Positions 50,488-59,980 of a DNA stretch of 64,000 bases are shown here, piece after piece. The DNA is from Marinococcus luteus. Its GTDB lineage: Bacteria > Bacillota > Bacilli > Bacillales > Marinococcaceae. The stretch lies in contig NZ_FNNC01000007.1 in the NCBI RefSeq assembly GCF_900106595.1, forward strand, positions 1 through 64,000, given 5' to 3'. Below the pieces are notes generated by a model that had not been told where the DNA came from, searched no databases, and saw only the letters and a program-made list of their open reading frames with translations. Made by a program: the position numbers and the translations under genes. Every line of letters begins with the position of its first letter. Within the stretch, counting starts at the first letter, position 1.

Positions 50488-51999
50488 ATGGCTGCAAGAG
50501 AACAGTGGGGTACACGTGCGGGTTTTATTATGGCAGCAGTCGGATCTGCGATCGGGCTCGGAAATATTTGGCGCTTTCCGGCTACGGCGTTTGAAAACGG
50601 CGGCGGCGCGTTTTTTGTCCCATATTTATTTGCGCTGCTGACAGCAGGTATTCCGCTTTTGATTATGGAATTTACCATGGGTCATAAATACCGGAGCGCA
50701 GCACCAAGAACGTATTCAAAAATGAACAAAAATGTGGAGTGGATCGGCTGGTGGGCCGTGGCGGTAGCATTTGTTATTTCTACATATTATCCTGTGATCA
50801 TCGCCTGGTCGCTGTCCTACACAGTTTTTTCTTTCAATTTAAGCTGGGGGGCCGACACCGAAGCGTTTTTGTTTAACGACTATCTGCAGCTGGCAGATCC
50901 CGGGCAGTTCGGCGGCATGACGATCGGAGTGCTTATTCCGTTAATCCTCGTCTGGGCGATCGCGCTTGGTATATTATTTAAAGGGGTGCAGCGCGGTATT
51001 GAACTGGCGAACCGGATTTTTATTCCGACGCTGGTCGTCATCTTCCTTATTATCTGCATCCGCGCGGTCACTCTTCCGGGAGCGGCAGAAGGGCTTCAGG
51101 CTTTCTTTGAACCGGATTTTGGGGCACTCACCCAGGGAGGTGTCTGGGTCGCCGCATACGGCCAGATTTTCTTTAGTTTATCAATCGCTTTTGCGATTAT
51201 GATCACCTATTCCAGTTATCTGCCGAAAAAATCAGACATTACAAACAATGCCTTTATTACTGGCTTTAGTAACTCCAGCTTTGAGCTGCTGGCCGGGATT
51301 GGCGTCTTTTCAGCTCTCGGGTTCATGGCCCAGCAGCTGGACGTGGGAGTAGAAGAAGTGGTAGCCGGCGGTGTCGGACTTGCGTTTGTTGTCTTTCCGC
51401 AGATCATCAGTGAATTTCCTGCGCTCAGCGGCCTGTTTGGTGTTCTTTTCTTCCTGTCGCTCGCCCTGGCCGGATTATCATCACTTATTTCTATTTCCGA
51501 AACGTACATTAAAGGCCTGCAGGAAAAATTCGGCTGGACGCGCGGGAAAGCAGTCGGTATCGGTGGCGGTGCAGCGGCACTGTGCTCCCTGATATTTGCT
51601 ACCCGTGGCGGCCTGAACTTCCTTGACGCAGCCGATTACTTTATCAATCAGTTCGGCGTGGCTCTGCTTGGCCTGGTGGAAGTAGTATTGATTGCCTGGG
51701 TGCTCCGCAAGCTGCCGGAATTTCAACAGCACGCCAACGCAATTTCTGATATCCGCCTTGGCGGCTGGTGGAAAGTATGTCTTGGTGTCATTACGCCAAT
51801 TGTGCTTGGTTATATGATGATTGATTTATTCCTGCAAAATATTCTAAAGCAGTTTGATACCGAAAATGGGAATTACGCTGGGTATACAGACGGATTTATT
51901 TTCGCCAGCGGATGGGCTGTGGCCCTGGCTGCTTTAGCGGCAGGTATTATTATGTCCCTCATACGCTGGAAAGGCTTATCCAAAGAGGAGGCTGAGTAA
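50488..51999 (+). CDS. Sodium-dependent amino-acid transporter (NSS family)
   Basis: A 503-residue transporter of the neurotransmitter:sodium symporter family with about 12 helices. The first helix carries GSAIGLGNIWRFP, which lines the sodium and substrate sites in LeuT-type proteins; other family blocks include SYLPKKSDI and SLISISETYI. It imports an amino acid with sodium, suited to a salt-loving or alkaliphilic cell. AAAGGAGG precedes the ATG. A 34-residue MetS-like small protein follows after one base, which suggests methionine or alanine as substrate. Confidence 0.9.
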   Translation: MAAREQWGTRAGFIMAAVGSAIGLGNIWRFPATAFENGGGAFFVPYLFALLTAGIPLLIMEFTMGHKYRSAAPRTYSKMNKNVEWIGWWAVAVAFVISTYYPVIIAWSLSYTVFSFNLSWGADTEAFLFNDYLQLADPGQFGGMTIGVLIPLILVWAIALGILFKGVQRGIELANRIFIPTLVVIFLIICIRAVTLPGAAEGLQAFFEPDFGALTQGGVWVAAYGQIFFSLSIAFAIMITYSSYLPKKSDITNNAFITGFSNSSFELLAGIGVFSALGFMAQQLDVGVEEVVAGGVGLAFVVFPQIISEFPALSGLFGVLFFLSLALAGLSSLISISETYIKGLQEKFGWTRGKAVGIGGGAAALCSLIFATRGGLNFLDAADYFINQFGVALLGLVEVVLIAWVLRKLPEFQQHANAISDIRLGGWWKVCLGVITPIVLGYMMIDLFLQNILKQFDTENGNYAGYTDGFIFASGWAVALAALAAGIIMSLIRWKGLSKEEAE

Positions 52000-52000
52000 A

Positions 52001-52105
52001 TTGACAGCCGGAGCAATTATAACAATGGTCGTAGGAATGGTTATTATATGGGGCGGTCTTGTGGCAAGTCTTTTAAATGCAAAAAAAGCCTCGAAACAAA
52101 AATAA
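52001..52105 (+). CDS. MetS-like NSS transporter small subunit
   Basis: A 34-residue protein with one membrane helix (about residues 3-25) and a basic tail (NAKKASKQK). It starts at TTG 52001, one base after the transporter stop, with GAGGAGG 9 bases upstream inside that gene. In Corynebacterium the MetP transporter needs such a short MetS partner for methionine and alanine uptake, and similar genes follow NSS genes in many Firmicutes. The call rests on size, topology and position. The codon bias and ribosome site support real translation. Confidence 0.72.
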   Translation: MTAGAIITMVVGMVIIWGGLVASLLNAKKASKQK

Positions 52106-52110
52106 AATGA

Positions 52111-52147
52111 AGCAGCCCGGGAGCAGGCAGCCGGGCTGCTTTTTGTT
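52111..52147 (+). terminator. Intrinsic terminator after the NSS operon
   Basis: A perfect 10-bp GC-rich stem (52111-52120 with 52131-52140) followed by five T residues. Confidence 0.9.
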
Positions 52148-52212
52148 TGCTGTCTTTTGATTGTTCCCGGCTGCTGACGGATTTGTGGGTGGTATAGAAG
52201 GACGTCTATGAA

Positions 52213-52241
52213 TTGTCTGAACCTGTGGAACGTGTTAAAGT
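52213..52241 (+). promoter_or_regulatory. Sigma-A promoter of lipA
   Basis: TTGTCT (52213-52218), 17-base spacer, TAAAGT (52236-52241), about 100 bases before lipA. Confidence 0.6.
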
Positions 52242-52341
52242 ATAGAGGAAAACAGTAAAAACTGGCCAGTCTAATCAAACATATACTACAGATAGAGCGC
52301 AAACAGGCATTTTATTATTCATAACTGGGAGTGAGAGCATC

Positions 52342-53244
52342 ATGGCAAAAACGGAAGAATACATCCGCAAGCCGGAATGGCTGAAAATAAAACTAAACAC
52401 CAACGAGTCCTACAAAGGGCTGAAAAAAATGATGCGGGAGAAAAATCTTCACACGGTATGTGAAGAAGCCAGATGCCCGAACATCCACGAGTGCTGGGCA
52501 GTCAGAAAGACGGCTACATTCATGATCCTCGGTGACACCTGTACGCGCGGCTGTCGTTTCTGCGCTGTTAAAACCGGTCTTCCAAACGAACTGGACTGGG
52601 GCGAGCCTGAACGTGTCGCGGATTCCGTTGAACAAATGGGGCTGAAGCATGTCGTTATTACAGCCGTAGCAAGAGATGACCTTAAAGATGGCGGCTCGGA
52701 AGTATTTGCCGAAACGATCCGTGCCGTCCGCCGGAAAAATCCGGTTACGACAATCGAAGTGCTGCCATCAGACATGTCCGGTACCCCGGAAAACCTGGAC
52801 ATTTTAATGGAAGCAAGGCCGAACATTCTGAACCACAATATTGAAACAGTGGAACGGTTGACGCCGCGGGTGCGCGCCCGGGCAAAATATCGTCGTTCCC
52901 TTGATTTCCTTCAGTATTCCAAAGAGCTTCATCCGGATATTCCAACCAAATCGAGCCTGATGGTCGGTCTCGGAGAAACAAAAGAGGAAATCATTCAGGC
53001 TATGGATGATCTGCGGGCACACGACGTTGATATCATGACGATCGGGCAGTATCTGCAGCCGACGAAAAAGCATTTAAAAGTACAAAGATATTATACGCCG
53101 GAGGAATTTGCGGAGCTGAAAGAAATTGCAATGACAAAAGGATTCAGTCACTGTGAATCCGGTCCTCTTGTCCGTTCTTCCTACCATGCTGACGAGCAGG
53201 TGAACGAAGCACAGGTACAAATGGAAGCAAGCAAGTATCAATAA
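52342..53244 (+). CDS. lipA: Lipoyl synthase
   Basis: A 300-residue radical-SAM enzyme. It inserts two sulfur atoms into octanoyl groups on carrier proteins such as GcvH, also encoded in this window. The auxiliary cluster motif [12 protein letters not shown] and the radical-SAM motif CTRGCRFC are complete, with the C-terminal RSSYHADE serine that ligates the auxiliary cluster. It ends at its own terminator, before yutD. Confidence 0.97.
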   Translation: MAKTEEYIRKPEWLKIKLNTNESYKGLKKMMREKNLHTVCEEARCPNIHECWAVRKTATFMILGDTCTRGCRFCAVKTGLPNELDWGEPERVADSVEQMGLKHVVITAVARDDLKDGGSEVFAETIRAVRRKNPVTTIEVLPSDMSGTPENLDILMEARPNILNHNIETVERLTPRVRARAKYRRSLDFLQYSKELHPDIPTKSSLMVGLGETKEEIIQAMDDLRAHDVDIMTIGQYLQPTKKHLKVQRYYTPEEFAELKEIAMTKGFSHCESGPLVRSSYHADEQVNEAQVQMEASKYQ

Positions 53245-53261
53245 ATTAGAGACCGTCCCTG

Positions 53262-53301
53262 GAAAAACCAGTTCCTCTTTTCGGATGCTGGTTTTTCTTT
53301 T
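53262..53301 (+). terminator. Intrinsic terminator after lipA
   Basis: A 10-bp A/T-flanked stem (53262-53271 with 53288-53297) with a T-rich end. Confidence 0.7.
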
Positions 53302-53335
53302 GGAAGGGCCGGCCTCTGCAAAGGAGGGGAGCTCA

Positions 53336-53656
53336 TTGATTCGAGTTCAGGGACAGCGTTATGAACTGCTCGAAGATTTTCGGGATGGCTGGAGTGAAGA
53401 AGCGTTTAAAGAACGTTACAGCGAAGTGCTGAACAAGTATGACTATGTCGTTGGGGACTGGGGGCATGAGCAGCTCCGCATGCGCGGCTTTTTTGAAAAC
53501 GACCGCAAAAAAGTCCCCCACGATTTTAAAATCGGTACCCTTGAAGATTACTTGCTGGAGTACTGTAATTTTGGCTGTGCCTATTTTGTATTAAAAAAGG
53601 TCCGTCAGGAGCAAAAGGAAGAAAACGAGGAAGAAGCAGAAGAATCCGTAACGTAA
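53336..53656 (+). CDS. yutD: YutD family protein, unknown function
   Basis: A 106-residue cytosolic protein of the YutD family. The conserved blocks FKERYSEVLNKYDYVVGDWG and LLEYCNFGCAYFVLKK are present, followed by an acidic tail. No activity is known. TTG 53336 is chosen because AAGGAGGGG lies 6 bases upstream and the N-terminus then matches B. subtilis YutD. It sits after lipA, as in Bacillus, and converges on glpX. Confidence 0.85.
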   Translation: MIRVQGQRYELLEDFRDGWSEEAFKERYSEVLNKYDYVVGDWGHEQLRMRGFFENDRKKVPHDFKIGTLEDYLLEYCNFGCAYFVLKKVRQEQKEENEEEAEESVT

Positions 53657-53682
53657 AAACCCCCGGCGCCGGGGGTTTTTGT
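53655..53682. terminator. Bidirectional terminator between yutD and glpX
   Basis: A near-perfect palindrome (53655-53680) with A-run, GC core and T-run that can end transcription on both strands. Confidence 0.92.
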
Positions 53683-54654
53683 TTATTCTTCAGCAAGAAG
53701 GTGAGGTTTGTAGTCAAGGTGATGCTGGGCTTTAATGTAGCGGACAGTACGGGTTTTGGCTCGCATGACGATGGAGTCTGTTTCGGCAAGATCCCCTCCA
53801 AGAAAACGGACTCCGTCAAGCAGTTCACCGCTTGAAACGCCGGTCGCTGCGAAGATAGCATCGTCGCCTTTAACGAGATCAGACAATTGAAGCACCTTGC
53901 TCGTGTCCGTAATTCCCATGACTCTGCAGCGCTCTTCCTCTTCGGCATCTGAGGGTACAAGGCGGGCCTGCATATCCCCGCCGAGTGCTTTAATAGCGGC
54001 AGCTGAGATGACGCCTTCCGGAGCTCCACCGGTGCCAAGGAATAAATCAATGCCGGTGCGCGGAAGCGCAGCTGCGATGGAAGCTCCTACATCCCCGTCG
54101 CCAAACAGCTTCACCCGCGCCCCTTTGGCCCGGACACGGTCGATGAGCTGCTGATGACGCTCGCGGTCCTGGATAATAACCGTTACGTCCCGGACCCGTT
54201 TGTTGCTTGTTTTAGCAATCGTATCGATGGTAGTCTCGATCGGGTCATCCAGGCGGACGTTCCCCGCAGCTTTCGGCCCGACCGCGATTTTTTCCATATA
54301 CATGTCCGGTGCATGAAGCAGTGTGCCGCGGTCCCCGATGGCAATGACAGCGACAGCGTTGGCCCGGCCGCTCGCAACGATATTTGTTCCTTCGAGCGGG
54401 TCAACAGCGATATCAACCTCAGGCCCTTCCCCGTCTCCCACTTCTTCTCCGATATATAGCATGGGTGCTTCGTCGAGTTCCCCTTCCCCGATAACGACCG
54501 TTCCGCGGCAGTGCACAGAGTCAAACATGGACCTCATCGAAGTCGTAGCAGCATCATCCGCTTCTATTTTTCTTCCGCGTCCAAGCCACTGGGCCGAAGA
54601 AACGGCAGCAGCCTCTGTGACACGTACAATTTCAAGCGCCAATTCTCTATCCAT
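53683..54654 (-). CDS. glpX: Fructose-1,6-bisphosphatase class II
   Basis: A 323-residue class II enzyme that removes the 1-phosphate of fructose-1,6-bisphosphate in gluconeogenesis. Metal-binding motifs GEGELDEAPMLYIGE and DPLEGTN and the late GTGGAPEGV are present. AAAGGATGA precedes the ATG. With CggR controlling lower glycolysis through fructose-1,6-bisphosphate, this gene acts on the same effector in the opposite direction. It is monocistronic. Confidence 0.95.
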   Translation of the reverse strand: MDRELALEIVRVTEAAAVSSAQWLGRGRKIEADDAATTSMRSMFDSVHCRGTVVIGEGELDEAPMLYIGEEVGDGEGPEVDIAVDPLEGTNIVASGRANAVAVIAIGDRGTLLHAPDMYMEKIAVGPKAAGNVRLDDPIETTIDTIAKTSNKRVRDVTVIIQDRERHQQLIDRVRAKGARVKLFGDGDVGASIAAALPRTGIDLFLGTGGAPEGVISAAAIKALGGDMQARLVPSDAEEEERCRVMGITDTSKVLQLSDLVKGDDAIFAATGVSSGELLDGVRFLGGDLAETDSIVMRAKTRTVRYIKAQHHLDYKPHLLAEE

Positions 54655-54810
54655 AAATAGATTTCATCCTTTCCTGTAAGAAAATGCATATGTAAAGTCT
54701 GCAAAATGCTTAACCATCGTACCATATTTATGGGCCGTCTTCAGCGGCGGTTTTATCTGCAGAAGCGGTTAGATATGCTACCATGGAGAATGAGAAAAGG
54801 AGGCAGAGAA

Positions 54811-55269
54811 ATGTATTTTGTAGACCGAAAACAAATTGAAGACCGCCTGCAGTATATGGAGCAGCTCGGGCGTATATATAAGCAGGTCCGGGAGGAAAGC
54901 ACAGCAGGCACGCAGCTGGCGCTCGAAAGGCTCGCGCACGGATGGATTGAAGCGCTGATAGACGTCGGCAATCAGATGATTGATGGTTTTATTATGAGGG
55001 ATCCGGGCAGCTATGAAGATATTCTCGATATTCTTGAAGACGAACGGGTGCTCGAATCTGAAGTGATCAGCCGACTGAAACCGCTGGTGGCATTCCGGAA
55101 AAAGCTCGTGCAGGAATTTACTGCTATTGAATCTGCCGAAATCAAACAGGTGCTTGAGGAAGCGGAGCCCGCTGTGGAGAAGGTAAGCCCGTCGGTAAGA
55201 AATTATCTTGAGGAGGAGCTCGGGCCGGTATCTGCCTTCCTGCCCGAGGAGAAGGATACACAGGAATAA
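54811..55269 (+). CDS. yutE: HepT-like (DUF86) protein YutE
   Basis: A 152-residue all-helical protein of the DUF86/HepT-like family. The RX4-6H-like region RLAHGWIEALIDVGNQ and DPGSYEDILDIL resemble HEPN ribonuclease toxins. HepT normally pairs with an MntA nucleotidyltransferase antitoxin, which is not present here. In Bacillus the gene stands alone next to yutF. ATG 54811 is 7 bases after AAAAGGAGG. The upstream extension of the frame to 54706 is not supported. A housekeeping role is as likely as a toxin one. Confidence 0.82.
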   Translation: MYFVDRKQIEDRLQYMEQLGRIYKQVREESTAGTQLALERLAHGWIEALIDVGNQMIDGFIMRDPGSYEDILDILEDERVLESEVISRLKPLVAFRKKLVQEFTAIESAEIKQVLEEAEPAVEKVSPSVRNYLEEELGPVSAFLPEEKDTQE

Positions 55270-55284
55270 AGGAGGCGAACGGCC

Positions 55285-56055
55285 ATGAAAAAGTATAAAG
55301 CATATTTAATTGATCTGGACGGGACTATGTACCGGGGCAGCGAACCAATCCCGGAAGCTGTGCGGTTTGTGAATCAGCTTCACGATAAAGGTATCCCGCA
55401 TTTGTATATGACCAACAACTCCACCTCAGCCCCAAAAACAGTGGCTGAACGACTGGCGGGCATGGGAGTGAAGTGCGTGGCAGACCAGGTGATGACAACG
55501 TCGCTTGCAACAGCCAGATACTTACATGAGCAGGCGCCTTCTGCCAGAGTGTATGTAGTTGGGGAGCAGGGGCTTCAGGAAGCGTTGGAGGATTACGGCT
55601 TCCGTCTTACGGAAACCAATCCTGATGCTGTCGTAATGGGGCTCGACCGCAGCATTACATACGATAAACTGAGCAAGGCGACGGTAGCGGTACGAAACGG
55701 CGCCATGTTCATATCCACTAATGAAGATGCCGCTGTCCCCACCGAGCAGGGCTTTCATCCTGGCAACGGGGCGCTCACTTCAGTCGTTACGACAGCCGCA
55801 CAGCAAAATCCGGTCTTTATCGGCAAGCCACAGCCTATTATGGTGGACATGGCGATGCAGGCGCTCGGCCTGTCCAAAGATGAGGTGGCGTTAATCGGGG
55901 ACAATTATGATACCGATATTCTCGCCGGGGTGCGGGCAGGAATAGATACCATTCATGTGAACACAGGAGTTACAAGCAGGGAAGCGGCAGCGGGTAAAGA
56001 GATTCCTCCGGCCTATCAGGTGGAAACACTGGCAGAATGGGCTGATTATCTATAG
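55285..56055 (+). CDS. yutF: HAD-family phosphatase YutF (NagD-like)
   Basis: A 256-residue HAD hydrolase of subclass IIA. Motif I is DLDGTMYRG with the nucleophilic aspartate, motif II is TNNST, the lysine is in IGKPQP and motif IV is GDNYDTDI. B. subtilis YutF dephosphorylates several sugar and nucleotide monophosphates in vitro; the true substrate is unknown. It starts 15 bases after yutE behind AAAGGAGG and is probably cotranscribed with it. Confidence 0.9.
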   Translation: MKKYKAYLIDLDGTMYRGSEPIPEAVRFVNQLHDKGIPHLYMTNNSTSAPKTVAERLAGMGVKCVADQVMTTSLATARYLHEQAPSARVYVVGEQGLQEALEDYGFRLTETNPDAVVMGLDRSITYDKLSKATVAVRNGAMFISTNEDAAVPTEQGFHPGNGALTSVVTTAAQQNPVFIGKPQPIMVDMAMQALGLSKDEVALIGDNYDTDILAGVRAGIDTIHVNTGVTSREAAAGKEIPPAYQVETLAEWADYL

Positions 56056-56073
56056 CTTTTTTTGCTGTAATGG

Positions 56074-56102
56074 TTGCGAGTTGAAAATAATATCGTTATA
56101 AT
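56074..56102 (+). promoter_or_regulatory. Sigma-A promoter of hom-thrC-thrB
   Basis: TTGCGA (56074-56079), 17-base spacer, TATAAT (56097-56102). About 90 bases of AT-rich leader follow; no T-box or leader peptide was recognised. Confidence 0.72.
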
Positions 56103-56197
56103 GTCCTTTATAGAAAGACATTTGTTTACCTAAAATAAACATTATATAAATAAAGAACGTAATAAAGGTTTTAGAGGGAGTTAGGAGTGTAGCAGGA

Positions 56198-57499
56198 ATG
56201 GAAAAAATCGCCGTAGGTATGCTTGGATTTGGAACGGTTGGAGCCGGTGTGGCTCAACTGCTTGAAGAGCATAAACAAGAGCTTCAGCACCAGGTGGGTG
56301 CTGATGTGTTTTTAAAAAAAGCACTGGTTCGTGATTTGGAAAAACCAAGGACCGGTCAGGTGAGTTTGCGGGAAGATCAGCTGACGCTGGAGGCAGATGA
56401 CGTGCTCCGCGACCCTGAGATTCACACGGTTATTGAAGTGATGGGGAGTGTGGACCAGGCAAGAAAGTATATTACCCAGGCACTGCAGCAGGGCAAAAGC
56501 GTTGTTACTGCAAATAAAGACTTGATGGCCCTCCACGGGGCAGAGCTGTTAAAAATCGCGGCAGACAACCACAGCGATCTGTTTTATGAAGCGAGCGTAG
56601 CCGGGGGAATACCGGTACTGCGGGGCCTTACGGAAGGACTTGCTTCCGACCGGATTACAAAAATGATGGGTATCGTGAACGGCACGACCAACTACGTGCT
56701 GACGAAAATGAGCCAGGACGACCGTCCTTACCAGGAAGTCCTGCTTGAAGCGCAGGAGCTTGGATTTGCAGAAAGCGATCCTACCGCAGATGTCGAAGGT
56801 CTGGATGCTGCCAGAAAAGTAGCTATTCTGGCGAACCTCGGCTTTTCCATGAATGTGGAGCTTTCGGACGTTACCGTTGAAGGCATTACGTCCATTACAA
56901 CAGATGACCTTGCCTACTGCCGGCAGATGGGCTATACGTTAAAGCTGATCGGCCTGGCTGAACGGAAAAACGGGAAGGTGGAGCTTGCTGTGCAGCCGAT
57001 GATGCTGCCAAACGACCACCCGCTGTCCTCGGTGCAAAACGAATACAACGCTGTGTACATTTACGGTGAAGCGGTGGGAGAGACGATGTTTTACGGTCCG
57101 GGAGCTGGAGCGCTTCCAACTGCAACAGCGGTTGTTTCGGATCTTGTCACTTCTGTACGCAATATGCGCCTTGGCGTCAGCGGCCAGCATGTCGGAGAGC
57201 CGCTGAATGAAAAGCATATCAAACCGGATAACGAAGTATTTTCGAAATACTTTCTCCGCCTGCACGTAAAAGACGCCACCGGTACTTTCGCAGCCCTCAC
57301 CTCGATTTTCGCTGAAGAGGATGTAAGCTTTGAACGCCTCGTGCAATGGCCAGTGGAAGGAATGGTGAATACCGCAGAAATTGTCATTATTACGCATACA
57401 ACATCACTCGATGTATACAAGCGGCTTCAAAAGGCGTTAAACAGTCTTGATGTTGTGATAGATATTAAAAGCAGCTACCGTGTAGAGGGAGGAAGCTAA
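56198..57499 (+). CDS. hom: Homoserine dehydrogenase
   Basis: A 433-residue enzyme that reduces aspartate semialdehyde to homoserine, the branch to threonine and methionine. The Rossmann loop GFGTVGAGV is at residues 9-17, the catalytic region contains EASVAGGIPV and NGTTNYVL, and a C-terminal ACT domain (about 350-425) should give feedback control by threonine. It is the first gene of hom-thrC-thrB, ending directly at the thrC start. Confidence 0.96.
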   Translation: MEKIAVGMLGFGTVGAGVAQLLEEHKQELQHQVGADVFLKKALVRDLEKPRTGQVSLREDQLTLEADDVLRDPEIHTVIEVMGSVDQARKYITQALQQGKSVVTANKDLMALHGAELLKIAADNHSDLFYEASVAGGIPVLRGLTEGLASDRITKMMGIVNGTTNYVLTKMSQDDRPYQEVLLEAQELGFAESDPTADVEGLDAARKVAILANLGFSMNVELSDVTVEGITSITTDDLAYCRQMGYTLKLIGLAERKNGKVELAVQPMMLPNDHPLSSVQNEYNAVYIYGEAVGETMFYGPGAGALPTATAVVSDLVTSVRNMRLGVSGQHVGEPLNEKHIKPDNEVFSKYFLRLHVKDATGTFAALTSIFAEEDVSFERLVQWPVEGMVNTAEIVIITHTTSLDVYKRLQKALNSLDVVIDIKSSYRVEGGS

Positions 57500-58567
57500 A
57501 TGAGTGCTTGGCAGGGACTTTTAAAGCAGTACAAAGATTTTTTACCAGTAACAGAAAACACGCCGGCGCTTTCCCTGAATGAAGGTAATACGCCGTTAAT
57601 ACCACTTGAACGCCTGTCGGAAGAGTGGGGCGTGAACATTCACGTGAAGACAGAAGGTACCAACCCGACGGGCTCGTTTAAAGACCGGGGAATGGTGATG
57701 GCGGTAGCGAAAGCGAAAGAAGAGGGAAGTAAAGCTATTATCTGTGCTTCCACAGGAAATACCTCTGCAGCGGCAGCTGCCTATGGTACGAGAGCCGGCC
57801 TCCGCACGATCGTTGTAATTCCGGAAGGGAAAATTGCGCTCGGGAAGCTGGCTCAAGCCGTTATGTACGGAGCCGAAGTGTTTGAAATCCAGGGCAACTT
57901 TGATAACGCGCTCGAAATCGTCCGGAGCATCAGTGAAAAAGAACCGATCACGCTCGTGAATTCTGTGAACCCTTATCGTATTGAAGGCCAGAAAACGGCT
58001 GCGTATGAAGTGTGTGAAGCGCTCGGAAAAGCACCGGATGCCCTCTGCATCCCGGTGGGGAATGCCGGAAACATCACGGCTTACTGGAAAGGATTTAAAG
58101 AGTACCATGAGCAGCACCAGACCGGCCTGCCGAACATGCTTGGCTTTGAAGCAGAAGGGGCAGCCGCCATCGTACGCGGTGAAGTCGTCAAAGATCCGGA
58201 AACGATCGCTACGGCTATACGCATCGGTAATCCGGCAAGCTGGGATAAAGCCATCCGGGTGACAGAAGAGTCAGACGGCCGCATTGATATGGTCACAGAC
58301 GATGAGATTGTTGAAGCTTATCAGCTGCTTGCCAAAACAGAAGGCGTTTTTGCAGAACCAGCTTCCTGTGCTTCACTGGCGGGACTGAAAAAACAGATCG
58401 ACAGCGGAAAAATCAAAAAAGGTTCTTCGGTCGTCTGCGTCCTCACTGGAAACGGACTAAAAGACCCGAGTACAGCGATTGATAAAGTGACGGTGAAACC
58501 AACGGTTATTCCAAATAATGAAGAAGCGTTTATGGAGCATATCAAGGGAGGAGTCGTTCGTGGCTGA
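57500..58567 (+). CDS. thrC: Threonine synthase
   Basis: A 355-residue PLP enzyme that makes threonine from O-phosphohomoserine. The PLP lysine lies in TGSFKDRGM, and the phosphate-binding [10 protein letters not shown] is present. ATG 57500 follows the hom stop without a gap, with GGGAGGAAG upstream. It overlaps thrB by eight bases. Confidence 0.96.
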   Translation: MSAWQGLLKQYKDFLPVTENTPALSLNEGNTPLIPLERLSEEWGVNIHVKTEGTNPTGSFKDRGMVMAVAKAKEEGSKAIICASTGNTSAAAAAYGTRAGLRTIVVIPEGKIALGKLAQAVMYGAEVFEIQGNFDNALEIVRSISEKEPITLVNSVNPYRIEGQKTAAYEVCEALGKAPDALCIPVGNAGNITAYWKGFKEYHEQHQTGLPNMLGFEAEGAAAIVRGEVVKDPETIATAIRIGNPASWDKAIRVTEESDGRIDMVTDDEIVEAYQLLAKTEGVFAEPASCASLAGLKKQIDSGKIKKGSSVVCVLTGNGLKDPSTAIDKVTVKPTVIPNNEEAFMEHIKGGVVRG

Positions 58568-59489
58568 TAAAAGATTGTCGATCACTGTGCCGGCCAGTTC
58601 AGCGAATTTAGGACCAGGGTTTGATTCTGTAGGAGTAGCAGTCAACCGCTATCTTACGCTTTACATCGACCGGGCGGAGGAGTGGGAATTTTTCTCGAAT
58701 TCATCCGAGCTCAGCAGCCTGCCAAGCAAAGAAGATAATCTTGTTTATCAGGCGGCGACAGCTTACGCAGCTGAATACGATGTGGAACTGTCCCCCTGCC
58801 GCGTGGAAATGGTAAGTGATATCCCGCTCGCAAGAGGACTTGGGAGCAGTGCTTCGGCAATTATTGCCGGTATTGAACTGGCAGACGAAATGGCCGGGCT
58901 GCACCGGTCGAAGGAAGAAAAAATGCAGTTTGCAAGCGGATGGGAAGGGCACCCGGACAACGTTGGGCCCTCGCTGTATGGCGGCCTGATCGTCGGGGCC
59001 TACGGAGAGGAAAAAACACATGTGATGCACTGCGGGGTCCCGGATGTGGATCTCGTGCTTGCCATTCCGGACAATGAGCTTCTGACTAAAGAAGCGAGGG
59101 GAGCACTTCCTTCCGAACTTCCTTACGCAACAGCTATTCACGGAAGCGCCGTAAGTAACGTGCTGGTTGCGGCTATTATAAAAGAAGACTGGAAAATGGC
59201 CGGTGAAATGATGGTGCGGGATGTTTTTCACCATCCGTACCGAGCGGATATGGTCCCCGGCCTCGAGGAAATGCTCAGCGGCATCCGCCAGTACGGGGCC
59301 TACGGGGCTGCGTTAAGCGGCGCCGGCCCGACCATTCTCTGCTTCGTACCAAGCGGCAAAGGCGAAGAGGTGAAACGGGCGATTCAGGAAGACTATCCGG
59401 ATTTCCGGGTAGAAACAGCCAAACCGGCTCCCTTTGGCTCAAGCGTACACTATGTTAATCAGCCGGCAGGGGTATCAAGCTCGGTTTGA
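58560..59489 (+). CDS. thrB: Homoserine kinase
   Basis: A 309-residue GHMP-family kinase that phosphorylates homoserine. [13 protein letters not shown] near the N-terminus and the ATP-binding [11 protein letters not shown] are intact, as is [14 protein letters not shown] near the C-terminus. GTG 58560 is used, 8 bases after AAGGGAGG; it lies inside thrC, so the two are coupled. It ends the threonine operon before a bidirectional terminator. Confidence 0.95.
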   Translation: MADKRLSITVPASSANLGPGFDSVGVAVNRYLTLYIDRAEEWEFFSNSSELSSLPSKEDNLVYQAATAYAAEYDVELSPCRVEMVSDIPLARGLGSSASAIIAGIELADEMAGLHRSKEEKMQFASGWEGHPDNVGPSLYGGLIVGAYGEEKTHVMHCGVPDVDLVLAIPDNELLTKEARGALPSELPYATAIHGSAVSNVLVAAIIKEDWKMAGEMMVRDVFHHPYRADMVPGLEEMLSGIRQYGAYGAALSGAGPTILCFVPSGKGEEVKRAIQEDYPDFRVETAKPAPFGSSVHYVNQPAGVSSSV

Positions 59490-59508
59490 AATAGAAATAA
59501 AAGCATAT

Positions 59509-59545
59509 AAAAAAGCTCAGGGCATTTAACACCCTGAGCTTTTTT
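59509..59545. terminator. Bidirectional terminator between thrB and nfu
   Basis: A 14-bp stem (59509-59522 with 59532-59545) with A- and T-runs, so it can act for both converging genes. Confidence 0.88.
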
Positions 59546-59559
59546 GCGGTTACAGTCTA

Positions 59560-59802
59560 TTAAAATACCTGCTCGAGTTCTTTAACTCCCGGTACTTCTT
59601 CTAAAAGAGCGCGTTCGATACCGGCTTTCAGTGTAATCGTAGAGGAAGGGCATGAGCCGCATGCTCCCATCAGGCGGACCATAACGATGCCGTCTTCAAT
59701 ATCTACAAGTTCAACGTCGCCTCCGTCGCGAAGCAGGAAGGGACGGAGCTTTTCAAGAACCTCCTGAACCTGTGCATGCATATCTTCTGTCGTTTGTGGC
59801 AT
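59560..59802 (-). CDS. NifU-like Fe-S carrier (YutI)
   Basis: An 80-residue protein made only of a NifU C-terminal domain. Cys48 and Cys51 in GACGSCPSS bind a [4Fe-4S] cluster when the protein dimerises, and [14 protein letters not shown] is the family block. It probably carries clusters from the SUF system to target proteins. ATG at 59802 is used with GAAAGGAGA upstream; an upstream extension of the frame lacks homology. Its promoter is 59828-59856. Confidence 0.9.
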   Translation of the reverse strand: MPQTTEDMHAQVQEVLEKLRPFLLRDGGDVELVDIEDGIVMVRLMGACGSCPSSTITLKAGIERALLEEVPGVKELEQVF

Positions 59803-59827
59803 GTTGATCTCTCCTTTCAATACTTTT

Positions 59828-59856
59828 ATTATAAACCGTAGGGCTGTTATGTTCAA
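59828..59856 (-). promoter_or_regulatory. Sigma-A promoter of the NifU-like gene
   Basis: On the minus strand TTGAAC (59851-59856), 17-base spacer, TATAAT (59828-59833). Confidence 0.78.
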
Positions 59857-59900
59857 ATGTCATCACGTATATATGCATTCTACTATGAACAGGTGCTGTT

Positions 59901-59915
59901 TGACAATCATTATCA
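59901..59915. promoter_or_regulatory. Fur-family box between nfu and yuzD
   Basis: TGACAATCATTATCA matches the 7-1-7 Fur consensus TGATAATNATTATCA at all but one base. It lies upstream of both divergent genes (45 bases from the nfu -35, about 65 from the yuzD start). Fur, Zur and PerR boxes are similar, so the exact regulator is open. Confidence 0.6.
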
Positions 59916-59980
59916 ACCGGGCAGGAGAAATAGTGAAGAAAGCACAGATATAGTATGATAAAGAAAAAGGGGGCAGGTGT

